The notes under the pieces: model-generated
Database searches by the model: none
What the model was told of the DNA's origin: nothing
Seen by the model: the letters and a program-made list of their open reading frames with translations, nothing else
Made by a program: the position numbers and the translations under genes
Shown here: piece after piece, positions 43,454 through 51,537 of the stretch
Numbering within the stretch: the first letter of the stretch is position 1
Layout of the letters: each line of letters begins with the position of its first letter
Origin: Spirochaetaceae bacterium
Lineage (GTDB): Bacteria; Spirochaetota; Spirochaetia; Treponematales; Treponemataceae
Assembly (NCBI GenBank): GCA_017416145.1
Contig: JAFQDD010000007.1
Coordinates: 1-64,000 of the forward strand
Direction: 5' to 3'
Length of the DNA stretch: 64,000 nt

Positions 43454-44647
43454 AGGAATACCTTTCTTTTCAGCCACTGTGTATTGTTGGCCGATTTTCT
43501 TTTCATCAGCAAAAACTTCCACGTTTACGCCTTTGCTGCGAAGGGCAGAAGCCACAGCTTGATAGTGTACAGAAAGATTTTTATCCAAACAGAAAATCTC
43601 ACAATCTAGGAAACTACCTTTTTTGTTAGTTGCTCCAAGTTGTTCAAGTCCTGCAATCAATCTGTCTAAGCCAATGCTTGAGCCAACTCCAGGAATACGG
43701 TCTTTCATATAAAGTCCAGCCAAATTGTCGTAGCGACCTCCAGAACAAACAGACCCAATTGATGGCAAGTCGTTTAAGAAAGTTTCGTAAACAACCCCTG
43801 TGTAATAGTCAAGCCCACGGGTAATTGCTGGGTCTAAAACGAAAGTTTTTTCGATTCCAGCAGCTTTCATCATATTGCGGATTTCTTTCATTCTTTCAAT
43901 ATGTGGAATAGCTTTTTCTCCAGCAAGATTTGCAATATTTTCCAAAGTTGAATCAAAGTCTTCTTTTGAAGAAATGAAGCTCATAATCTTTTCTTTTTTG
44001 ATTTCAGCTTCAGAATCGCCTTCCATAAGAGCAACTAGTTCAGCTTTTACTTTTTCTTCACCGATTTTTGCTAGTTTATCGATGGTGCGTAAAATATCTT
44101 CGCTTTTTTCTCGTAAACCAATTGTGTCCAAAAATTCGTTTAAGATTCCTCTGTGGTTCACTTTGATAGTAACATTTTCAACACCAATCACAGATAATGC
44201 ATATTTCATCAAAGAAAGAATTTCAAAATCTGCTGTGGCACTGTCAGAACCTACCATGTCAAAATCACATTGTACAAATTCTCTGTAACGTCCAGCTTGT
44301 GGTTTTTCTCCACGCCAAACTTTAGCAATATGATATCTTTTGAATGGGAAATATAATTCTTCTTTATGTTCTGCAACAAAACGGGCAAAAGGAACTGTTA
44401 AATCAAAACGTAGTGCAACATCACGTTTTCCATTGTCTTCAAATCTAAAAACTTGTTTTTCAGTTTCACCATTACTTTTTCGTAAAAGGATTTCAGAATA
44501 TTCCAAAACTGGAGTATCGATTGGCACAAATCCATAAGAACGAAAGGCAGAAGTAAGTTTTTCAATCAAAATTGAGCGATTGATTTCTGCATCTGGTAAA
44601 AAATCTCTAAAACCTTTTAAAACTTTTGGTTGTATTAGTGTTTCCAT
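43322..44647 (-). CDS. hisS: histidyl-tRNA synthetase
   Basis: Class II synthetase charging tRNA-His in the cytoplasm. The protein is 441 residues from the ATG at 44647 (N-terminus METLIQPKVLKGFRDFLP). It has motif 2 RYREFVQCDFDMVG, the histidine-A segment RGLDYYTG, SGGRYDNLAGLY, motif 3 VGSSIGLDRLIAGLEQL and a C-terminal anticodon-binding domain. The longer frame reaching 44803 runs into coaX and was rejected. The start lacks a Shine-Dalgarno site but has a -10 box 6 nt upstream. Its 3' end is duplicated at 26.7 kb. Confidence 0.97.
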   Translation of the reverse strand: METLIQPKVLKGFRDFLPDAEINRSILIEKLTSAFRSYGFVPIDTPVLEYSEILLRKSNGETEKQVFRFEDNGKRDVALRFDLTVPFARFVAEHKEELYFPFKRYHIAKVWRGEKPQAGRYREFVQCDFDMVGSDSATADFEILSLMKYALSVIGVENVTIKVNHRGILNEFLDTIGLREKSEDILRTIDKLAKIGEEKVKAELVALMEGDSEAEIKKEKIMSFISSKEDFDSTLENIANLAGEKAIPHIERMKEIRNMMKAAGIEKTFVLDPAITRGLDYYTGVVYETFLNDLPSIGSVCSGGRYDNLAGLYMKDRIPGVGSSIGLDRLIAGLEQLGATNKKGSFLDCEIFCLDKNLSVHYQAVASALRSKGVNVEVFADEKKIGQQYTVAEKKGIPFGILIKAEDAEKNVLTLKNLLTREQFTDISVEEAGKIILESKN

Positions 44648-44658
44648 ATTGATATAAT
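44630..44658 (+). promoter_or_regulatory. coaX promoter inside the hisS 5' end
   Basis: TTGTAT at 44630-44635 and TATAAT at 44653-44658, with a 17-bp spacer, give a start near 44665 and a leader of about 18 nt carrying AGGAG at 44668-44672. Confidence 0.6.
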
Positions 44659-44682
44659 ATCTTTTATAGGAGAAAAATTCAA
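44654..44682 (-). promoter_or_regulatory. hisS promoter overlapping the coaX promoter
   Basis: On the minus strand TTGAAT (44682-44677) and TATTAT (44659-44654) are spaced by 17 bp, and the hisS ATG begins 6 nt later. The -10 boxes of the two divergent promoters overlap by five bases within the near-symmetric sequence ATATAATAT. Confidence 0.6.
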
Positions 44683-45474
44683 TTGCTACTAGCCATAGAT
44701 ATTGGAAACACAAATATAGTTGTAGCTCTTTTTCACGAAGAAGAGCTTGTAAAAGAATGGAGAATGTTTTCTGATCCAAACAGAACTTCAGACGAATATT
44801 CATCTGTTTTGCTTTCTTTAATGCGGGATGCAGGAATTAGCCAAAGTGCCATAGATTCTGCAATTTTAAGTTCTGTAGTTCCTCTTTTGATTGGACCTTT
44901 TGTTACAGTTACAGAACGCATTACAGGGAAAAAGCCAATTATTATTGGTCCTGGAATTTATGAACAACTTCCAGTTACAATCCCACAATCAGCTATTCAC
45001 GAAATTGGTACGGACTTGGTTTGTAATGCTGTAGAAGCCTATTGTCAGCTAAAAACAGCTTGTATCGTTGTGGATTTTGGAACAGCTTTAACTTTTACCG
45101 CTATTGACGACAAGGGAAACATTCTTGGGATTTCAATTTGCCCTGGAATTAGAACAGCTGTAAATTCTCTTTTTAGAAACACAGCACAACTTCCATCTGT
45201 TCCTCTAGAAGTGCCACCAGACAGCCTTGGAACCAATACAATTCATTCTATTCAATCTGGAATTATTTTTGGATATAAGGGCTTGGTAGAAAATCTTGTA
45301 TCCTCAATAAAAGAGGATATGGAAGCAAAATCTGGCTTTCCAAAGGATAAAATACAAGTTTTAGCAACAGGGGGCTTAAACAGCGTTTTACGGCCAATAA
45401 CAAAGGTTTTTAACACAATTGATAAGCAATTAACTTTAAAAGGTTTAAGACGAATTGCAAAAATTGTGTTATAA
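44683..45474 (+). CDS. coaX: type III pantothenate kinase
   Basis: This enzyme phosphorylates pantothenate in the first step of coenzyme A synthesis. The 263-residue protein has the ASKHA-fold hallmarks of CoaX: LLAIDIGNTNIVVALF at the N-terminus, HEIGTDLVCNAVEAY, and VVDFGTALTFTAID. It starts with TTG at 44683 behind AGGAG. It diverges from hisS with only 35 bp between the two start codons. Confidence 0.95.
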   Translation: MLLAIDIGNTNIVVALFHEEELVKEWRMFSDPNRTSDEYSSVLLSLMRDAGISQSAIDSAILSSVVPLLIGPFVTVTERITGKKPIIIGPGIYEQLPVTIPQSAIHEIGTDLVCNAVEAYCQLKTACIVVDFGTALTFTAIDDKGNILGISICPGIRTAVNSLFRNTAQLPSVPLEVPPDSLGTNTIHSIQSGIIFGYKGLVENLVSSIKEDMEAKSGFPKDKIQVLATGGLNSVLRPITKVFNTIDKQLTLKGLRRIAKIVL

Positions 45475-45475
45475 T
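45470..45475 (+). promoter_or_regulatory. -10 element of the OmpA-like gene
   Basis: TATAAT overlaps the coaX stop region and lies 30 bp before the ATG at 45506. No convincing -35 box is seen at 17 bp. Confidence 0.4.
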
Positions 45476-45505
45476 AAATTTGGTAATATTTTTTTGGAGG
45501 ATGTC

Positions 45506-46426
45506 ATGAAAAAGACAATTCTAGCAATTGCTTTAGTTATCGCTATGATGACTACTGTTTTTGCAGCAGATGGTGGCAGCATGTACGTTGGATTACATCC
45601 ACAAATTCAACTTCCATCATTAAATTTATCAGATGACGGTGATATTTGTTCATCTGTTGGATTTGGAGCAGGTTTTGAACTTGGATACCAAGATAGCAAT
45701 CTATGGAGTGTAGGATTTAAATCTGGTTTATTGTTCTATTTACCATATGAAGATTCAGATGCTACATTGTATAGTCCTTTTGGAGTACGTTTGTCAAAAG
45801 AAATTCCAGCTTCTGTACTAGTTTCATTTGTTCCATTTATCGGAAGCGGTTTAGAATATAACTGGACAGATTCTGATCTTCGCCCATACCTAGAAACAGG
45901 TATCAATATGCAAATGTTCATTAACGAAAAATGGAGTGCATATGTTGGATACGAAGCAATGTTCACATACGGTGGAGATACAATCCTACAACACGGCATT
46001 GTATTTGGTGCAAAAATCTATCCACTTAGAGAAAAAACAGACCTAAGTGCTATTGTAACAAAAGATGGCGATAAAATCAAAATCGATGTTCCAGCAATTA
46101 TCTTTGATGCAAACCAAGCTACATTTGATGCACAACCAATTAACATCAAACGTCAAAACAAAAAAGTTTTAGACAATGTTGCAAAAATCTTGGTTGAATA
46201 CAAAGATTACAAAGTTACTGTAGAAGCTTATGCAAACGCAGTACTTGGAACAGAAGAAGAAAAACCTGTTCTTCTAAAACTTTCACAAAGTCGTGCAGAT
46301 GCAGTTAAAGCACAACTTATTCAACGTGGAATCGCTGCTGCTCGTTTAAATGCTGTAGGAAAGGGTGCTAAAGATACTGGTGATGCAGTTGCAAACCGCC
46401 GTGCAGAATTTATTCTAGAAAAATAA
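45506..46426 (+). CDS. outer-membrane beta-barrel protein with OmpA-like C-terminal domain
   Basis: The protein (306 residues from the ATG at 45506, GGAGG upstream) has a signal peptide cut after VFA (about residue 20). An N-terminal part with alternating strands and aromatic residues (about 25-175) is consistent with a small outer-membrane barrel. An OmpA/MotB-type peptidoglycan-associating domain (about 190-306) carries the motif LSQSRADAVKAQLIQRGIAAARL and the end NRRAEFILEK. It probably links the outer membrane to the cell wall. Barrel topology is inferred from pattern only. Confidence 0.8.
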   Translation: MKKTILAIALVIAMMTTVFAADGGSMYVGLHPQIQLPSLNLSDDGDICSSVGFGAGFELGYQDSNLWSVGFKSGLLFYLPYEDSDATLYSPFGVRLSKEIPASVLVSFVPFIGSGLEYNWTDSDLRPYLETGINMQMFINEKWSAYVGYEAMFTYGGDTILQHGIVFGAKIYPLREKTDLSAIVTKDGDKIKIDVPAIIFDANQATFDAQPINIKRQNKKVLDNVAKILVEYKDYKVTVEAYANAVLGTEEEKPVLLKLSQSRADAVKAQLIQRGIAAARLNAVGKGAKDTGDAVANRRAEFILEK

Positions 46427-46468
46427 TTTTATATTCTCCATTGATATTGTATAATATTTACTTTATCA

Positions 46469-47059
46469 ATGGAGATTTTCTTTACAAATCAAACTATTAT
46501 GAAATATTTTATACCTGAAAATCAAAAATTACGTATTGCCATTTCTGGGAAAAGTGGCTGTGGAAACACAACTGTTAGTAAACTTTTATCAGAAAAACTA
46601 AATGTAAAGATGATTAACTTTACATTTAGATCTTTGGCTGAAGAAACTGGACTTACTTTGCCAGAAATTATTGAAAAAGCAAAAACAGATGATTCTTTTG
46701 ATATTGCTGTGGATACAAGACAAGTAGAAATGGCAAAAGAAGATTCTTGTGTTTTGGGTTCTAGATTGGCTATTTGGATGTTAAAAGAAGCTGATATTAA
46801 AGTTTATCTTTATGCAAGTGATGAAGTCCGAGCTAAGCGTATCCAAAATAGAGAAGGTGGCTCATTAGATGAAATTGCTTCTTTTACTAGAATGAGAGAT
46901 GAGCAAGATTCTTCCCGCTACAAAAAATTATATAATATTGATAATAACGATTATTCTTTTGTGGATTTGGAAATAGATACATCCTTGTATAATCCAGAAG
47001 AAATTGTCGAGAAAATAATTACTTTACTTTTAGACAAAAAACTATTAAATTTACAGTAA
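46469..47059 (+). CDS. cmk: cytidylate kinase, archaeal-type
   Basis: A (d)CMP kinase-like P-loop protein of 196 residues, of the short type found in archaea and spirochaetes. Family blocks are present: FRSLAEETGLTLPEI, AVDTRQVEMAKEDSCVLGSRLAIWML, RAKRIQNREGG and KLYNIDNNDYSFVDLEIDTS. The P-loop reads GKSGCGNTT (27-35), with Asn33 where the invariant lysine is expected. ATG 46469 has no clear Shine-Dalgarno site. ATG 46499 would also begin before the P-loop. TATAAT at about 46450 probably drives it. Confidence 0.82.
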   Translation: MEIFFTNQTIMKYFIPENQKLRIAISGKSGCGNTTVSKLLSEKLNVKMINFTFRSLAEETGLTLPEIIEKAKTDDSFDIAVDTRQVEMAKEDSCVLGSRLAIWMLKEADIKVYLYASDEVRAKRIQNREGGSLDEIASFTRMRDEQDSSRYKKLYNIDNNDYSFVDLEIDTSLYNPEEIVEKIITLLLDKKLLNLQ

Positions 47060-47095
47060 TCGGGAAAATTCCCATCGTATAAAGAGGAGCATAAA

Positions 47096-47437
47096 ATGGA
47101 TAAAATTGGTGGAGCAATTTCCTTTGCTACAGAAAATGAAACAGATTTTTATGGATGCAAAGCTGTTATTGCAAAAGATTTCGCTAATTTAACTGACAAA
47201 GCATTAGAAGCAAATATTCTACTTGCTATTTCAAGTTCTTTTTCTGATGAAATTGAAAAAAAACTTGAAACAAAAAACATTAAAACAGTAATTTTAGACA
47301 AACACAGTATCGAAGATGCTTACAAGTCATTTGCTGATAAAGATTCTGAAGTTTATTTGATTAAAAATGAAGATAATTCATATAAATTAAAATTCTTTTC
47401 TGGAAGTCTATCAAAAAGTTATCAACTAAGAAAATAA
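47096..47437 (+). CDS. hypothetical protein
   Basis: A 113-residue protein with alternating helices and strands (KAVIAKDFANLTDKALEANILLAISSSFSDEIEKKLETKNIKTVILDK) that resembles part of a Rossmann-like fold. I do not recognise it. GAGGAG precedes the ATG. It follows cmk by 36 bp and ends at a strong bidirectional terminator. Confidence 0.6.
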   Translation: MDKIGGAISFATENETDFYGCKAVIAKDFANLTDKALEANILLAISSSFSDEIEKKLETKNIKTVILDKHSIEDAYKSFADKDSEVYLIKNEDNSYKLKFFSGSLSKSYQLRK

Positions 47438-47463
47438 GAAAATAATTTTCATATCGTATGAAA

Positions 47464-47510
47464 AAAAAATGCTGTCCAACAAGTTTCCAAACTGAAGGAC
47501 AGCATTTTTT
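47464..47510. terminator. bidirectional terminator
   Basis: ATGCTGTCC and GGACAGCAT form a 9-bp stem flanked by A9 and T8 runs. It serves both converging transcripts, the cmk region and the HMA-like gene. Confidence 0.85.
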
Positions 47511-47716
47511 TAACCTAACACATCAACACCACAAGAAGATATTGCAGCATCAATAGCAGCTTCAATTCCAGCAACACTTTCATCAAAGTTTACTAGAACT
47601 TGGCATTTTGAAGTATTTGCAACACAACTTGTTACACCTTGTACCGCTGCAACCGCTGTATTGATATTTCCTTCAATACTTTCCTCCATGCCAACAACAT
47701 ATATCTTTTTTTCCAT
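47510..47716 (-). CDS. HMA-like (heavy-metal-associated fold) protein lacking CxxC
   Basis: A 68-residue protein with the ferredoxin-like HMA pattern: KIYVVGM, then a helix NINTAVAAVQGV, the strand SCVANTSKCQVLVNF and the helix GIEAAIDAAISSCG. The metal-binding GMxCxxC loop is replaced by GMEESIEG. Three other cysteines (near 31, 38 and 62) lie elsewhere. It might bind no metal or bind it differently. It is a single gene with GGGAG upstream and ends in a strong terminator. Confidence 0.7.
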   Translation of the reverse strand: MEKKIYVVGMEESIEGNINTAVAAVQGVTSCVANTSKCQVLVNFDESVAGIEAAIDAAISSCGVDVLG

Positions 47717-47781
47717 GGTATAAATCTCCCAATTAATATCATTATAAACAAAAATAAGATTTAGTACAAGGTATAAACAAA

Positions 47782-48804
47782 CTAGATTTTTACAGTTTTA
47801 CCTAATTGTCCACAAGCTCCACCGATTTTTCGACCTCGACGAGTTCTTTGTGTAACATTAATTTTTTTCTGTTCTAGAAGTTTGATAAAATTAGCACATT
47901 CATTTACATCTGGTTCCCTGTAAGGTAAACCCTCAACTGGATTCCAAGGAATTACATTTACGTGAATTGGTAAATTTCCAACAAATTTTTTGATATTGTT
48001 TGCACTTTCTTGGGTTGTATTTATGCCAGAAAGTAGGGCGGCTTCCAAAGTACATCTTTTTCCAGTTTTTTCAATGTAATATCGAATTGCTTTTGATAAT
48101 TCTGGAAGTGGATTTGATTTTGCAATTGGCATCAAGGTTTCCCTAAGTTGTTGATCTGCAGTTGTCAAAGAAACAGCAAGTCTAACAGCTGGACCGTTAT
48201 CAGCCAAGTCGTAAATTCCTTTTATCACTCCTGAAGTAGAAATTGTGATTCGTCTTGTAGAAAGATTTCTACCGTCCTTGTGAGCTAAAATAGCAATAGC
48301 TTTTCTGATTTCAGGAAGATTCAACATAGGTTCTCCCATGCCCATAAAAACTATGTTATCAAGTTTGCCACATTCTTTTTCTAGATATAAAAATTGTTCG
48401 ACAATTTCTCCAGCTGTAAGATTTCGAGCAAATCCAAGTTTACCTGTTTGACAAAAAGCACAAGCCATTGCACAACCTGCCTGACAAGATACACAAGCTG
48501 TTTTTCTTCCCTCTGAATCAATCAGCAAAACTGTTTCGATACACAAAGAATCATGCAAAGTAATCTGTAGTTTTATGGTTCCATCTGGATCAACTAATTT
48601 TTGAGAAACAAAACTTGAAAATACTGAAGCTTTTTTTGAAAGAGAATCCCTTAAGTCTAAGGATAAATTTGTCATTCCCTCAAAAGAAGAAACTCCTGCC
48701 GCAATCCATTTAAAAATTTGCTTACCTCTAAAAGTAGCACCCAATTCCAATGTTTCAGCTATTTCTTCTGGGAATAATCCTGATAAATATATTTTTTCTG
48801 TCAT
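47782..48804 (-). CDS. rlmN: 23S rRNA (adenine-C2)-methyltransferase RlmN
   Basis: Radical-SAM enzyme that methylates A2503 of 23S rRNA and A37 of some tRNAs. The 340-residue protein has the cluster motif CAMACAFC (Cys111, Cys115, Cys118), GMGEPMLN, and the C-terminal GGACGQLG with the methyl-carrying cysteine near 333. It is downstream of the TPR gene (4-bp gap) and probably shares its transcript. Confidence 0.95.
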   Translation of the reverse strand: MTEKIYLSGLFPEEIAETLELGATFRGKQIFKWIAAGVSSFEGMTNLSLDLRDSLSKKASVFSSFVSQKLVDPDGTIKLQITLHDSLCIETVLLIDSEGRKTACVSCQAGCAMACAFCQTGKLGFARNLTAGEIVEQFLYLEKECGKLDNIVFMGMGEPMLNLPEIRKAIAILAHKDGRNLSTRRITISTSGVIKGIYDLADNGPAVRLAVSLTTADQQLRETLMPIAKSNPLPELSKAIRYYIEKTGKRCTLEAALLSGINTTQESANNIKKFVGNLPIHVNVIPWNPVEGLPYREPDVNECANFIKLLEQKKINVTQRTRRGRKIGGACGQLGKTVKI

Positions 48805-48808
48805 AACC

Positions 48809-49960
48809 CTATGCTAACAGTTTTTCTAGCATTTCTGCAACTGCTTGGCTACGAATTCCTAATTTTTGGAAATCTTGAAGCACATCAATGGCTTTTTGTT
48901 TTTGATTAAGTTTAATATAACAATCAGCTAAATCAATGTACAAACGATAATTTTTTGGGTCAGCTTGAATAATTCGAGTTAAACTAGAAATTGCTTCTTC
49001 AAATTTTCCCTGACCTTTACTGATTAAGGCTAGTCCCAAAACAGCGTATAAATCAAATTCAATATTTAATGCTTTTTGGTAATATTCTGTGGCTGTATCG
49101 TAATCACCTGTGTTTCTGTAGGCATCTCCAGCACGAGTTAAAATTACCTTGTTTTTAGGATCAAGTTCCAAAATTTTGTTCCAATATTCAACAGAGCGAT
49201 ATTGTTGATTCATTCCACGATAACAATCAGCTAAACCAAAGAGAGCATAGAAATTTTTTGGATCCATTTCCAAAGCTCTTTCAAAATAGTAAACGCCCTT
49301 GTCAAAGGTTTTTAATTTTCTATGGCAATTTCCGATAGAGGTCAAAACCCGAATATCAACTGCAGATTCATTTAAATCTAGCATTTTAGTCCAATAATAC
49401 AAAGCATCTCTATATTCTTTAAAGTCATAATGCAAATGTCCAAGTCCAATTAATGCATAAGCATTATCTTCTTCCATATCAAGAACTTTTAGATAAAGTT
49501 GCTTTGATTTTTTGAAATCTCGAATTTTTCTGTAAGCATCAGCTACTCGAGTCAAAACCGTAATATTTCTATCATCGTGAACAAGATATTGTTCCCATAT
49601 TTCTATTGCCTTGTGAAATTGATTCAAGGCTTTGTAGCAATCTGCTAAACCAAATAAAGCATAATTGTTTCCAGGATGATATGTTAAACATCGTGAATAA
49701 AAGTCTATAGCATCGTGAAAATGATTTTGCTTTCTTGCAGAATCTCCAAGTCCCACTAAAGCATAGTTATTATTATCTTCTAAATCTAGGATTTGCTTAA
49801 AAGAATCTTCGGCCGCTTTTATATTATTTTCTTTTAAAAATTGATAACCTTTTTTTGATAATTCAGCAATTTCATTTGATTGTTCATCAATTTCCGCAAG
49901 TGCATTGTCTGGTGGAAAATCCTGTTGTGAAAGTTGAGTTGTAGATAGTAAATCTTCCAT
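48809..49960 (-). CDS. TPR-repeat protein
   Basis: From the ATG at 49960 (AAGGAC upstream) the protein has 383 residues. After an acidic N-terminal 35 residues it is made almost entirely of about ten tetratricopeptide repeats, each close to 34 residues, with the recurring pattern YALxGLADCYR. It has no signal peptide and no membrane segment, so it is a cytoplasmic scaffold of unknown partners. The frame extends upstream to 50026 but without a ribosome-binding site. Confidence 0.85.
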   Translation of the reverse strand: MEDLLSTTQLSQQDFPPDNALAEIDEQSNEIAELSKKGYQFLKENNIKAAEDSFKQILDLEDNNNYALVGLGDSARKQNHFHDAIDFYSRCLTYHPGNNYALFGLADCYKALNQFHKAIEIWEQYLVHDDRNITVLTRVADAYRKIRDFKKSKQLYLKVLDMEEDNAYALIGLGHLHYDFKEYRDALYYWTKMLDLNESAVDIRVLTSIGNCHRKLKTFDKGVYYFERALEMDPKNFYALFGLADCYRGMNQQYRSVEYWNKILELDPKNKVILTRAGDAYRNTGDYDTATEYYQKALNIEFDLYAVLGLALISKGQGKFEEAISSLTRIIQADPKNYRLYIDLADCYIKLNQKQKAIDVLQDFQKLGIRSQAVAEMLEKLLA

Positions 49961-50077
49961 ATTTTTGTCCTTGATAAAAATTTTTAAACTATGCAGTTTT
50001 GTATAAATATTTCGTTTTGATGTCAAGAAAACTTAAAAACTTCTTGCTTCACAGTTTTTAGGCTCAAAAATTAGAAC

Positions 50078-50410
50078 CTAAAGTAGAGAAGAAATAATAT
50101 TTGCCAATTTTTCGATTAAAGGCTCTGCTTCTCTTTTGTTGTGAGCAAGTAAATACAACTTTAGTGCATCAAGTTCTTTTCCTTCTTCCATGGATTTTGC
50201 GGCTACTCGATTTAAACCATCAGAATATCCAGTCGTAATGAAAAGTCGACGTGCTTCTAAAATTTTTCCTTGATTAAAAAAGACATTGCCTTTTCTGTTA
50301 AGAACAACTTTTTGCTCTGAAGTAAGGCCAGATACGGGAAAATCGGTCACTTTGATAAAATGACCTGGTTCTTGTGGATTTGCAAAATCTTTTTTTAAAT
50401 CAGTTTGCAT
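50078..50410 (-). CDS. conserved hypothetical protein
   Basis: A 110-residue helical protein with TPR-like helices in its second half (KGNVFFNQGKILEARRLFITTGYSDGLNRVAAKSMEEGKELDALKLYLLAHN). I believe it is conserved in spirochaetes but cannot name it. AGGTGA precedes the ATG. It lies between rsmD and the TPR gene on the same strand. Confidence 0.65.
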   Translation of the reverse strand: MQTDLKKDFANPQEPGHFIKVTDFPVSGLTSEQKVVLNRKGNVFFNQGKILEARRLFITTGYSDGLNRVAAKSMEEGKELDALKLYLLAHNKREAEPLIEKLANIISSLL

Positions 50411-50444
50411 TTTCTTTTCACCTTTTTGTTGATTTTATCATAGT

Positions 50445-50996
50445 TTATAAATTAGGATTTTTACAGTAAAAATCTACAATAGAACGACCATAAATACGAA
50501 AATCTTTCTTTGTTAAATTTCCGATATTATCTTTCATTTGCTTTTCTGCAGGACGATGAATAATGGCAAGACCGTTTTCTTTTAGCAAATTATTTTTAGA
50601 AACAATATTTATCAAATCTTCGTGAAATTTGTATGGAAAGGGTGGGTCAAAAAATATAATATCAAATTGCTCTTTGCATCTTTTTAAAAATAATTCCACA
50701 GCGATAAAATGGCACTCAATCTTTTTATTCATTTCTTTTTCTGTCATAGAAACATTTTCTAAAACTGTATTTACTTTAATTTTGTCTTTTTCGCAAAGTA
50801 CAACTCTTTCAGCTCCTCGAGAAACCGCTTCTATGGCAATAGTTCCAGAACCTGAAAACATATCTAAAAAACTTTTCCCTGACAAATCTCCAAGAATTGC
50901 GAAAACAGATTCTCTCATTCTATCCATAGCTGGACGAATTACACCGTCGGGACATTTTGTAATTCTGCCTTTTAATTCTCCACCCGTAATTCTCAT
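50445..50996 (-). CDS. rsmD: 16S rRNA (guanine-N2)-methyltransferase RsmD
   Basis: This enzyme methylates G966 of 16S rRNA. The protein (183 residues from the ATG at 50996, GGGAGG upstream) has the start MRITGGELKGR, RPAMDRMRESVFAIL, the SAM loop LDMFSGSGTIAIEAVSRGA and the catalytic DPPF in FFDPPFPY. The upstream start at 51026 is not supported by a ribosome-binding site. Confidence 0.94.
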   Translation of the reverse strand: MRITGGELKGRITKCPDGVIRPAMDRMRESVFAILGDLSGKSFLDMFSGSGTIAIEAVSRGAERVVLCEKDKIKVNTVLENVSMTEKEMNKKIECHFIAVELFLKRCKEQFDIIFFDPPFPYKFHEDLINIVSKNNLLKENGLAIIHRPAEKQMKDNIGNLTKKDFRIYGRSIVDFYCKNPNL

Positions 50997-51139
50997 ATTT
51001 CCTCCCAGATTGTAAACTTTATCCACTTTAACAAAAATACACTATTTGATACTATACATAAAATAATCCCCTTAGTCCATAATAATTATGAATTATGAAT
51101 TGAGGTCGAAGGATTCTGAATTCTGAATTTGAAACTTAC

Positions 51140-51168
51140 TTGTCACGATTTAAAATATTTGATATATT
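51140..51168 (+). promoter_or_regulatory. promoter of the rpsF operon
   Basis: TTGTCA at 51140-51145 and TATATT at 51163-51168 have a 17-bp spacer, giving a start near 51175. The leader contains a short stem (TGGGA at 51181-51185 with TCCCA at about 51200-51204) before the ribosome-binding site. It could be an S6/S18 control site, but I cannot see the CCG bulge reported for that motif. Confidence 0.6.
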
Positions 51169-51224
51169 TGTAGAACCCCTTGGGAGCATTTTATTTGTTT
51201 CCCATTGACCATAAGGAGTTATAC

Positions 51225-51506
51225 ATGAGAAAGTATGAATTAATGACTATCTTCCCAATCGAAGAAGATTTGTCTAAAGCAGCACAAGAATCTGTTCGCT
51301 CAATCTTAGGCGAATTTGGTGCTGAAATCGAAAGCGAAACACCATATGGTGATCGTGAACTATGTTATGAAGTAAAAAAACGCAACAAGGGTCGCTTTGT
51401 ACTTTTTAACATCAAATCAAATCCATCAAAAATCATCGACATTGACAGACAATTTAAGTTAGAACAAAACCTACTTAAATTCATGTTTGTTCGCATTGAC
51501 GACTAA
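51225..51506 (+). CDS. rpsF: 30S ribosomal protein S6
   Basis: S6 binds S18 and the 16S rRNA central domain. The 93-residue protein starts MRKYELMTIFPIEED at ATG 51225 with AAGGAG upstream. The longer frame to 51180 would include the leader and was rejected. First gene of the classical rpsF-ssb-rpsR-rplI-dnaB order. Confidence 0.96.
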   Translation: MRKYELMTIFPIEEDLSKAAQESVRSILGEFGAEIESETPYGDRELCYEVKKRNKGRFVLFNIKSNPSKIIDIDRQFKLEQNLLKFMFVRIDD

Positions 51507-51537
51507 TTTTTATTCTTTTACATAAAGGGGAGCAGCT

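Noticed and set aside
44648-44803. Longer hisS reading frame starting at 44803
   Set aside because: It would add 52 residues overlapping coaX, lacks a ribosome-binding site, and the family N-terminus begins at METLIQPKVLKGFRDFLP from 44647.
51175-51224. S6:S18 autoregulatory leader of rpsF
   Set aside because: A small stem is present, but the CCG bulge reported for that motif is not visible, so only a hairpin is noted.
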